A stretch of 64,000 bases of DNA. Origin: Nakamurella sp. A5-74. GTDB taxonomy: Bacteria; Actinomycetota; Actinomycetes; Mycobacteriales; Nakamurellaceae. Below the pieces are notes generated by a model that was not told the DNA's origin, did no database searches, and saw only the letters and a program-made list of their open reading frames with translations. The translations under genes were made by a program, and so were the position numbers. The stretch lies in assembly GCF_040438885.1 (NCBI RefSeq), contig NZ_CP159218.1, positions 930,001 to 994,000 of the forward strand, in the 5' to 3' direction. Shown here piece after piece: positions 55,943 to 64,000 of the stretch. The first letter of the stretch is position 1, and the number at the start of each line of letters is the position of its first letter.

Positions 55943-57126
55943 CCTTCATCGACGCCATCATCGTGGTGCTCATCCTCTGGGCCGCGCTGTCCGGCATGCG
56001 CCAGGGACTGATCGTCGCCGGCCTCTCGCTGATCGGTGCGGTCGGCGGCGCGATCCTGGCGCTGCGGCTGGCCCCGCTGGTGATGGGCCAGCTCAGCGAC
56101 ACCGGCGCCCGGGTCGCGCTCGGCATCGCCTGCGTCATCGTCGGTGTCGGTCTGGGCGAGCTCGGCGGATCCACCGTCGGCCGGGCACTCTCGCGCAAGG
56201 TCACCTGGCAACCTGCGGTGGTCGTCGACCGCTCGCTGGGTCTGGTCGGCCACACCCTGGCCGTCATCCTTGTCACCTGGTTGGTGGCGCTGCCGCTGGC
56301 CGCCGCCCCGATCCCGTGGCTCTCATCCGCGGTGCGCTCATCGACGCTGCTGAAGGTGATCGACGACGGCATGCCGAGTGGAGCCGAACAGATCTCCGCG
56401 GTGCTCGGCCGGGCACTGGGCGAGAGCGGCCTGCCCACGATCCTGGAACCGTTGGGACGGACGCCCGACTCCGAGGTGGCCGCGCCGGATCCGGCACTCG
56501 CCCGCAGCGCCGCCGTGCTCTCGGCGCGCCCGTCGATCGTCAAGGTGACGGCCGATGCTCCGCAGTGCAGTCGCGGGATGGAGGGCACCGGATTCGTGAT
56601 CGCCCCCGGAAAGGTGATGACGAACGCCCACGTCGTGGCCGGATCCGCCACCACCACGGTCCAGACCGAGTCGGAGACGCTGCCGGCCACGGTCGTGTTG
56701 TACGACCCGGAGACCGACCTCGCCGTGCTGTCGGTGCCGGCACTGAAGGAGAAGGCGCTCACCTTCGATGCGCAGGACCAGCCGTCCGGCACAGACGCGA
56801 TCGTCGCGGGTTTCCCGCTCAACGGCCCGTTCACGGTCGTCCCGGCCAGGGTCGCCACCAGCTTCGTCCTGCGCGGGCCCGACATCTACGACTCCGACAC
56901 CGTGCGCCGCGAGGTCTACACACTGCGCGGAGTGGTCCGGCCGGGTAACTCAGGTGGCCCGCTGCTGGCGTCCGACGGATCGGTGATCGGCGTCGTGTTC
57001 GGCACCGCGCCCGACATCGCCGATGTGGGCTACGCGCTCACCGGCGCGGAGGTGGCGGACGTGTTGTCGGTGGGTCGCACCGACTCCTCGCGGGCCTCCA
57101 CCGGAGCCTGCATCCCGCAGGGTTGA
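55939..57126 (+). CDS. marP: Membrane serine protease MarP
   Basis: 395-residue protease like M. tuberculosis Rv3671c. Four membrane helices fill residues 1-150 (CvpA-like). A chymotrypsin-like domain follows: His in V-M-T-N-A-H-V-V, Asp in P-E-T-D-L-A-V-L and Ser in R-P-G-N-S-G-G-P-L. In the known enzyme two cysteines form a regulatory disulfide; here Cys in D-A-P-Q-C-S and A-C-I-P-Q-G are the candidates. MarP protects against acid by activating a wall hydrolase. It acts in the periplasm. A CGTGGGT/ACCCACG hairpin follows (57143-57160). Confidence 0.95.
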   Translation: MTFIDAIIVVLILWAALSGMRQGLIVAGLSLIGAVGGAILALRLAPLVMGQLSDTGARVALGIACVIVGVGLGELGGSTVGRALSRKVTWQPAVVVDRSLGLVGHTLAVILVTWLVALPLAAAPIPWLSSAVRSSTLLKVIDDGMPSGAEQISAVLGRALGESGLPTILEPLGRTPDSEVAAPDPALARSAAVLSARPSIVKVTADAPQCSRGMEGTGFVIAPGKVMTNAHVVAGSATTTVQTESETLPATVVLYDPETDLAVLSVPALKEKALTFDAQDQPSGTDAIVAGFPLNGPFTVVPARVATSFVLRGPDIYDSDTVRREVYTLRGVVRPGNSGGPLLASDGSVIGVVFGTAPDIADVGYALTGAEVADVLSVGRTDSSRASTGACIPQG

Positions 57127-57142
57127 GCGGAGCCGCAGGTAT

Positions 57143-57160
57143 CGTGGGTGTCAACCCACG
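57143..57160 (+). terminator. Small hairpin after marP
   Basis: CGTGGGT and ACCCACG form a perfect 7-bp stem around GTCA, 17 bases beyond the marP stop. Confidence 0.45.
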
Positions 57161-57161
57161 G

Positions 57162-57317
57162 ATGCGAATGCTGCATGGCCTACTGCGCGAGGAGTGCGAC
57201 AAGAAGATGGTGAGTGCCCTGGTGGTGTTGTCCGCGATAGCAGTGGCCTGCGGCGGCGGTGGTGGTGCGCTGCTGCACCAGCATCGACGCCGGCAGCGCA
57301 GTGCAGCCCGCGTCTGA
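57162..57317 (+). CDS. Possible small membrane peptide after marP
   Basis: A 51-codon frame, M-R-M-L-H-G-L-L then V-S-A-L-V-V-L-S-A-I-A-V-A-C and a basic tail R-R-R-Q-R-S-A-A-R-V. One hydrophobic segment and a positive C terminus would make a single-pass protein. A shorter form starts at ATG 57207. No ribosome site stands out and the family is unknown, so the call is tentative. Confidence 0.3.
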   Translation: MRMLHGLLREECDKKMVSALVVLSAIAVACGGGGGALLHQHRRRQRSAARV

Positions 57318-57319
57318 GC

Positions 57320-57772
57320 TCAGCTCTTCGACTTCACCGCGGCCGAGAGGCTCTTCTTCGTCTCGCCGAGCGACGCGATGGTGTGCTCGGGCTTCTTGAT
57401 CTTCTTGACTTTCTTGATGCCCAGGAGGGCCAGCAGCCCGACCATCACCAGCATCAGGACGAAGACGATGGCGAAGGCAGCCGAGCGGGGTAGCCAGATG
57501 TCCAGGATCTCGCCGATCATGAACCAGAAGAAGAACAACGAGAACAGCCCGATCACGCCGGCGATGATGAAGAACACCGCGCCGACCAGGCCTTGCTTCA
57601 CAGACTGGGTGATCTCGGTCTTCGCCAGTTCGATCTCGGCGCGCACCAGGGTGGAGACCTGCGTCGTCGCATCCTTGACCAGGATGCCCAACGATGCGGA
57701 GCGGTCCACATCCTGCTCGGCGACCAACGGGATCTCGACGGATCCGGTCTTCCTGAGCTCGGGAGTGCTCAC
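57320..57772 (-). CDS. Holin-like/actinobacterial membrane protein (Phage_holin_3_6 type; Rv3669-like)
   Basis: 150-residue protein. The N terminus (residues 1-55) is a charged helix A-S-L-G-I-L-V-K-D-A-T-T-Q-V-S-T-L-V-R-A-E, then two membrane segments (G-A-V-F-F-I-I-A-G-V-I and F-A-I-V-F-V-L-M-L-V) and a Lys-rich tail. These proteins are called holin-like but are common housekeeping membrane proteins of actinobacteria. GTG 57772 follows GGAGG. Upstream lies the decamer CCGAGTTCGG also found twice before crp. The 57773-58008 stretch has no gene. Confidence 0.85.
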   Translation of the reverse strand: MSTPELRKTGSVEIPLVAEQDVDRSASLGILVKDATTQVSTLVRAEIELAKTEITQSVKQGLVGAVFFIIAGVIGLFSLFFFWFMIGEILDIWLPRSAAFAIVFVLMLVMVGLLALLGIKKVKKIKKPEHTIASLGETKKSLSAAVKSKS

Positions 57773-57820
57773 GGTCCCTCCTTCTCTTCATCCAGCGGTG
57801 GCGCACGGAAAATCCGGCAC

Positions 57821-57830
57821 CCGAGTTCGG
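57821..57830. promoter_or_regulatory. CCGAGTTCGG motif upstream of the holin-like gene
   Basis: The same decamer forms the core of the two crp leader repeats. A further 12-bp palindrome CGGAACGTTCCG lies at 57950-57961. Confidence 0.3.
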
Positions 57831-58008
57831 CTGTGCTTCATCGTGCCATGTCCGACGAAACGTCTCCGCCGCACTGTGCCCGGATGCCCCGTGACGCCGG
57901 TCGTCAACCCATCGGCCGGGCCGCCTGCCCCCGACGATCTCCGGCAGGACGGAACGTTCCGGTGCTCCCGGTGTTGTCGCCGGCGCCCGACGCGTCGACG
58001 CTGGCGGA

Positions 58009-59082
58009 ATGACGACTCCAGGTTTCCTCGGCGGGACGACCGAGCGGATGCGCGTGCTGAGCACCCAGATGACCGGCGGCGCCGATCAGATCACCGCCGT
58101 CAAGGTGCGGGCGACCAAGGCCGTCCACGCGCTGGAGTGGCTGGGGAGTGATCAGGCGTCGTTCCTGCAGGCCTGGCTGTCGACGTACGGTCCGATGATC
58201 GAGAAGATCAGCGCGGCTCTCACGACGGCCGCCCAGAGCGTCAGGTCGCAGGCGGACGCCCAGGACGCGGTCAGCTCGGCGGGCGGGGGGATCGCCGACG
58301 CCGCGGCCGGGGCAGCGGTCGCCGCCGCTGCTGGTGGCGGTGTCGGTGCGGCGACGGGCGGCGCCGGGGCCGCAGGAGCGGGGGCCCCTGGGGCGGGCGC
58401 CACTGGCGTCGGTACCCAGGCGGGTACTCAGCAGCCGGCGTCCGGCACGCCGACGGGCGCCGCCGGCCAGCTCGGTGATCTGTCCGCCCAGCACGAATCC
58501 GGCGGCAGCTCACAGACCATCTCGACCGGCAAGGGCGACCCCGTCGGCGGGATCTCGTACGGCAAGTACCAGATCGCCACCGGGACCGGGACGGCCAAGG
58601 AGTTCGTCACCTGGCTCGGCAAGCACGACTCGCCCTACGCGGCGCCGCTGGCGGGGATGACGCCGGGCGGCAAGGACTTCGCCACCGCCTGGAAGGGTCT
58701 CGCGACGAGCGATCCCGACGGATTCGCCAAGGCGCAGTTCGACTTCATCAAGCAGACACACTTCGATCCGGCGATGAAGGAGACCTGTGCCAGAGTCCCC
58801 GGCCTGTCCCTGGAGGGCCGGTCCCCGGTGCTGGCGGAGACACTGTTCTCCACCACGGTGCAGCACCGGATGAACACCGACGTCATCGTCTCCCGGGCGC
58901 TGGCCGGCAAGGACGTGGCTTCGATGACGGATGCGCAGATCATCACGGCCGTCTACGACGAGCGTGGTCGCGGCGACGGCAGTGTGTACTTCCGCAGCAG
59001 CCCGGCGAGCACCCAGCACAACATCGCCGAGCGGTTCGAGCGGGAGAAGGCGCAGGCACTGCGGATGCTGCAGGGGCGCTGA
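58009..59082 (+). CDS. WXG100-like domain fused to a lysozyme-like domain (candidate type VII-exported wall hydrolase)
   Basis: 357-residue protein with two parts. Residues 1-85 are a helical hairpin with the turn A-L-E-W-L-G-S-D-Q, a W-x-G motif typical of WXG100/ESX proteins. Residues 90-165 are an Ala/Gly-rich linker. Residues 165-357 have S-A-Q-H-E-S-G-G, then G-I-S-Y-G-K-Y-Q-I-A-T-G-T-G-T-A-K-E-F-V, the pattern of lysozyme-like virion and chitosanase-like enzymes, with Glu in H-E-S-G as candidate catalytic acid. No Sec signal is present. Secretion through a type VII system is inferred. Its neighbours are the holin-like protein and the LCP ligase. The start ATG 58009 lacks a good ribosome site. 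Confidence 0.7.
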   Translation: MTTPGFLGGTTERMRVLSTQMTGGADQITAVKVRATKAVHALEWLGSDQASFLQAWLSTYGPMIEKISAALTTAAQSVRSQADAQDAVSSAGGGIADAAAGAAVAAAAGGGVGAATGGAGAAGAGAPGAGATGVGTQAGTQQPASGTPTGAAGQLGDLSAQHESGGSSQTISTGKGDPVGGISYGKYQIATGTGTAKEFVTWLGKHDSPYAAPLAGMTPGGKDFATAWKGLATSDPDGFAKAQFDFIKQTHFDPAMKETCARVPGLSLEGRSPVLAETLFSTTVQHRMNTDVIVSRALAGKDVASMTDAQIITAVYDERGRGDGSVYFRSSPASTQHNIAERFEREKAQALRMLQGR

Positions 59083-59104
59083 GCCCGGACCTCCGCCACG
59101 AACC

Positions 59105-60265
59105 TCAGTTGCTGGGTACCCGATCCTGGGCCAGGGCGTCCAGCAGCGGATCGGCCTTCGAGGCGACCATGTCCAGCCCCTCGGACTTCGGGTCCTGCTT
59201 GGTCGGCAACGTCACGAAGTCGATCTTCGCGCCACCTGACAGGCTGGTGGCCAGCGACAGCAACTGGTCGACATCGAGGTTGGCCGATGTGGAGTTCTGG
59301 GCGAAGGTCTGCATCACCGAGTCGAGCCGCCCCGGATCGGCGAGCAACCCGGTGCTGGTCATCTTCTTGAGCATCGCCAGCACCAACAGCCGCTGACGGT
59401 CGATCCGCCCGAGGTCGCCGCGACTGTCTCCCTGCACGATGCGGGAGCGGACCAGCTTGAGTGCCTGCTCGCCGTCGATGGTCTGGACACCGGCCTTCGG
59501 GATCACCGCGCCCTGGTTGGCGTCGATCACGGGCGAGGCGAAGGTCATCGTGACGCCCCCCAACGCGTCGACGATCGCCTTGAACCCGTTGAACTGGATG
59601 GCGACCAGACGATCGACCCGGAGACCGGTCAGCTCCTGGATCGCCTTCACCGTGCACTGCGGCCCGCCGACGGAATACGCGTTGGTGATCTTCCAGGACG
59701 AGTACTGGCTGGTGAACAGGGTGTCGGAGACCTTGCCCGTGGCGTTGTTCCACAGCAGGCAGCTCGGAGCGGTGACGTAGGTGTCGCGGGGGATCGAGAG
59801 CACGGAGATCTGTCGATGTCCGGCGTACACGTGGACCAGCATCATCACGTCCGACTGCGACGTTCCGGGTCCGACGCCACCATCGGCGCCGCCGCGGGTG
59901 TCCAGACCCAGGATGAGGATGTTCTCCGCCGGTTTGGCGGCCGCATCCTCGGGTGAGACGCTCGGAGCGGGGGAGCCGCTCGAGGCGGGGGAGCCGGTGT
60001 GGGTGCCGCCGGCAGAGGTACCGGGACCCGCCGGTGCATCGCTGCCCGGCGAACCGGGTGCGGCAGTCGTCGACCTCAGGTTGGGGTCGTCGGCGAACAG
60101 GGCATCGTCGATCGAGTTCGCAGCGATTGCCGAACCAGCCCGCTGATGGATGACGAATGCCGTGCCCAGACCGGCCAGCACGGCGATCGTCACCACGATC
60201 ACGACTGCCCGTCCGGTCAGCAGCAGTCCGCGACCGCCGGCGCTTCTGCCCTGTGTGCTGCCCAC
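59105..60265 (-). CDS. LytR-CpsA-Psr (LCP) family glycopolymer transferase
   Basis: 386-residue membrane-anchored enzyme. A basic N terminus and one helix (V-V-I-V-V-T-I-A-V-L-A-G-L-G-T-A) precede a Gly/Ser/Pro-rich linker. The LCP domain then shows N-I-L-I-L-G-L-D-T-R, Q-S-D-V-M-M-L, L-S-I-P-R-D-T-Y, A-Y-S-V-G-G-P and the late R-S-R. LCP proteins attach polyprenyl-linked polymers to peptidoglycan. GTG 60265 has GGAGGAG eight bases upstream and was preferred over GTG 60307. It lies downstream of acs on the same strand. Confidence 0.92.
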   Translation of the reverse strand: MGSTQGRSAGGRGLLLTGRAVVIVVTIAVLAGLGTAFVIHQRAGSAIAANSIDDALFADDPNLRSTTAAPGSPGSDAPAGPGTSAGGTHTGSPASSGSPAPSVSPEDAAAKPAENILILGLDTRGGADGGVGPGTSQSDVMMLVHVYAGHRQISVLSIPRDTYVTAPSCLLWNNATGKVSDTLFTSQYSSWKITNAYSVGGPQCTVKAIQELTGLRVDRLVAIQFNGFKAIVDALGGVTMTFASPVIDANQGAVIPKAGVQTIDGEQALKLVRSRIVQGDSRGDLGRIDRQRLLVLAMLKKMTSTGLLADPGRLDSVMQTFAQNSTSANLDVDQLLSLATSLSGGAKIDFVTLPTKQDPKSEGLDMVASKADPLLDALAQDRVPSN

Positions 60266-60384
60266 TGACCGAACTCCTCCGCTACTCGCATCCCCTGAAC
60301 GGGACACCCTTCATTGCACAGCGTAAGGACTGGCGGCCGTGATGGCGGCAGACAGTGGCGGATGGGCCCGTCAGGGCCGATGTT

Positions 60385-62364
<1,980 letters not shown>

Positions 62365-62527
62365 TTCCCGCTCCTGAGGCACACGTCGATGGGCTGGGGA
62401 AGTTCGACGGTAGCCGTCCGGTGCGACGCCCGCCACGCTGGGGCGTTCCGTGGGTGTGCGCCAGGGCTACGGGCCCGCTCCCTGAACGGGCCCGGCGCCA
62501 CGGGTCCGACGGGGCTGAACTGCGGGA

Positions 62528-62533
62528 TACCGT
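62528..62533 (+). promoter_or_regulatory. -10 element of the Fic-like gene (leaderless type)
   Basis: TACCGT followed by six bases and GTG 62540; no Shine-Dalgarno. The upstream stretch 62365-62527 holds no gene. Confidence 0.45.
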
Positions 62534-62539
62534 GCTGGG

Positions 62540-63298
62540 GTGGACTGGGACGACGTGCTCGCAGCCGTCGAGGGCGATCCGGAGGTGATCCGGGCGACCG
62601 CAGAGGCCCGTGAGTCGCTGGCAGATCTGCATCGTCATCCCGCCAATCGCCGGGGATGGGCACGCTCGGCCGCGGCCGGGTCGATCCGAGCGGCGCGCGC
62701 TTCAGCCGCCATCGAAGGGGTTCCGGCCGACGAGTTCCCCGAGGCGGAGGTGCGAGATCCGATCCTGGCCGGAGCGCTGCGGGCCACCGCCGAGGTGGCA
62801 GCTGCGGTTCCGGTCTGGGAGCGGTCCCCGCTGCAGGCTCTTGCCCGGCTCCACTCCGTCATCGCCGGCGGCCTGCAACCGACAGAGACCCTCGGTCGGC
62901 CCGTGCGGGCGGCCGACCGGCTCGCCGCACTGGCCGGACGGTCCCTCGCCGGACGGCGGCCTGGCCCCGTGCTGGTCGCGATGATCCACCTGGAGTTGTT
63001 GTCCGCGCAGGCATTCGAGGCGGGGAACGGGGTGCTGGCGAGGGTCGTCACCCGCGTCGCAGGGATCGCAGGCGGCCTGGATCCGCACGGTCTCGGGGTG
63101 CCGGAGGTGGCCTTCTGGCGTGCCGGCGCGCGGTATCGCGCGGCCGGCGAGCGACTGTCGGCGGCGTGCGAATCCGGCGATCGGGACGCGGTGGACGCCG
63201 TGGTCCGGACCTGGTTGGTCGATCACAGCGCCTGGTTGACCGACGGCGCACGCGAGGGTCGATCGATCGCCGACGTACTCGCCGATGCTCCGGGGTGA
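62540..63298 (+). CDS. Fic-like protein with degenerate active site
   Basis: 252-residue all-helical protein. A-S-A-A-I-E-G near residue 55 matches the inhibitory helix motif (S/T)xxxE(G/N) of Fic proteins. Q-A-F-E-A-G-N-G-V-L-A-R near residue 155 aligns with H-P-F-x-D-G-N-G-R-x-x-R but lacks the catalytic His, the acid and the first Arg. The GNG loop and last Arg remain. AMP transfer is therefore unlikely, and a binding or regulatory role is possible. It is divergent from acs and is a separate leaderless transcript. Function is not known. Confidence 0.6.
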   Translation: MDWDDVLAAVEGDPEVIRATAEARESLADLHRHPANRRGWARSAAAGSIRAARASAAIEGVPADEFPEAEVRDPILAGALRATAEVAAAVPVWERSPLQALARLHSVIAGGLQPTETLGRPVRAADRLAALAGRSLAGRRPGPVLVAMIHLELLSAQAFEAGNGVLARVVTRVAGIAGGLDPHGLGVPEVAFWRAGARYRAAGERLSAACESGDRDAVDAVVRTWLVDHSAWLTDGAREGRSIADVLADAPG

Positions 63299-64000
63299 CG
63301 CTCGCCAGGTCTGGCTGTCGTCGAGCGGACCAGAGGTCGGGCAGTGCTGCGGTGGGAGACCTGCCGAGTCCGTCGATCGGGCAGCGAAGCGCGGGAAGAC
63401 AAAAGGTTGCGTGCCGAACGGGTGAATTTGTATCCAGCCAGAGTTGTCGCTCCGTGGTGCATCGATTGCGGTGAGGAGTCGGCTGAGGGACAACGGGCAG
63501 GCCGCGCGATCGGCCTCCCGAGCACGTGCCACTCAGCAGGTCTGGTCTCTCGTGCTCCGGTCGGGGATTGGCCCCGAGTGCGTCGAACAACCGGGCGATT
63601 GCCCACGGAATCTCAGGCCTGAGTTCGGGTCAGCGGGTGGCCGGACGGCACCCCGGGGATCTCGGGAGTGCCAGCGGGTTCCGTGGAGGGCGGACGCGCG
63701 ACCGGAGCAACTCGGCCAAGGCTGGGAGAGGGGTGGACGACGCCCGGCCCGAGCGGGGCCGGACGTCGTCCTCCGAGAGATCGTCGGTGATCAGGCTGCA
63801 CCGAATTCACACCGTCACTGCTGGTCGTCAGGTTTTTCCCGACAGGCCGACGGTGGCACACCTTCCGCGGCGTAGGCGGTGAGTGGGTACCGGGATCGCT
63901 CGAGGCAACTCCGTCACGGGGCGGGCCGGGGTTTCTCTTCCACACCGCCGCTGGCCGATCCGGGGCTTCCTGATCACAGTCATACTCCCGCTGCGGGACG
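63299..64000. other. Non-coding stretch at the window end
   Basis: No reading frame here has a convincing start, codon pattern or recognisable motif. It holds hairpins: GAGCACG/CGTGCTC, TCGGGG-attgg-CCCCGA and a long stem at 63735-63771. A gene cut by the window edge on either strand is not apparent. Confidence 0.6.
63735..63771. terminator. Long hairpin in the terminal non-coding stretch
   Basis: GGACGACG and CGTCGTCC pair outside, CCGGCCC and GGGCCGG pair inside, with one mismatch between and a 5-base loop. It is a strong structure, either a terminator of a gene to the right or part of an RNA. Confidence 0.55.

Noticed and set aside
62470..62494. CGGGCCCG...CGGGCCCG hairpin near the Fic-like gene
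   Set aside because: The arms are self-complementary short GC runs and could arise by chance at this GC content.
63526..63945. Frames of about 110-120 codons on both strands near the end
   Set aside because: Arg/Pro/Gly-rich composition, no start signal and no family resemblance.

Overview
The window is about 70% GC, almost wholly coding, and uses ATG, GTG and TTG starts. It carries a WhiB regulator, a DUF222/HNH protein, an actinobacterial holin-like membrane protein, a WXG100-like protein and long gene runs in the order known from Mycobacterium tuberculosis. This points to a high-GC actinomycete. It is not a mycobacterium, because many genes are inserted or missing relative to that order. 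I cannot name the genus from sequence alone; a Nakamurella/Geodermatophilus-type lineage is a guess.

Layout. 1-5383: a peptide/nickel-type ABC importer operon (3' end of the binding protein, two permeases, two ATPases) with a strong hairpin after the binding-protein gene. 5380-9988: a WYL regulator, an epoxide hydrolase, an orphan family-5 binding protein and a frameshifted acetyltransferase. 10092-14047: an FMN glutamate-synthase-like protein, a cell-wall amidase lipoprotein, a YbaB-type protein and recR. 14074-18249: dienelactone hydrolase with a TetR regulator, a divergent MFS exporter, a P-loop kinase and a Nei-type glycosylase. 18503-20460: leuA behind a Leu-rich leader peptide with mutually exclusive hairpins. 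20799-24183: a sugar or glycerol-phosphate ABC importer without its own ATPase. 24308-26743: lysC (with an internal beta-subunit start) and asd. 26765-28924: an Lrp-type regulator broken by an amber codon, a PhzF-like isomerase and a frameshifted esterase. 29135-37891: DUF222/HNH protein, lipoprotein, acyl-CoA synthetase, DUF1697 protein, S9 peptidase, FAH-family protein and a DUF2510/scramblase-like protein. 37976: tRNA-Pro(CGG).

38113-62364 matches the M. tuberculosis Rv3683-Rv3667 block in reverse: metallophosphoesterase, class A PBP with PASTA domain, WhiB4-like protein, two Get3/ArsA ATPases, small membrane protein, RidA, DUF4177, (inserted MerR regulator, erythromycin-esterase family protein, hydrolases, PLP enzyme), metallo-beta-lactamase-fold protein, (inserted RlmA-like methyltransferase and zwf), crp, small membrane protein, nth, CoA-type NUDIX, marP, holin-like protein, (inserted WXG100-lysozyme-like protein and LCP ligase), acs. 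A Fic-like protein with a degenerate motif follows, and the last 700 bases are apparently non-coding.

The main themes are cell-wall building and remodelling (PBP, amidase, LCP, MarP, lysozyme-like protein), nutrient uptake, and amino-acid synthesis (Leu, Asp family). Points most worth checking are the leuA attenuator, a MerR gene whose only well-placed start is ATC, a 27-bp tandem repeat that multiplies a start codon, four broken or odd reading frames, doubled repeats and a CRP-like box in front of crp, and the WXG100-lysozyme-like fusion.
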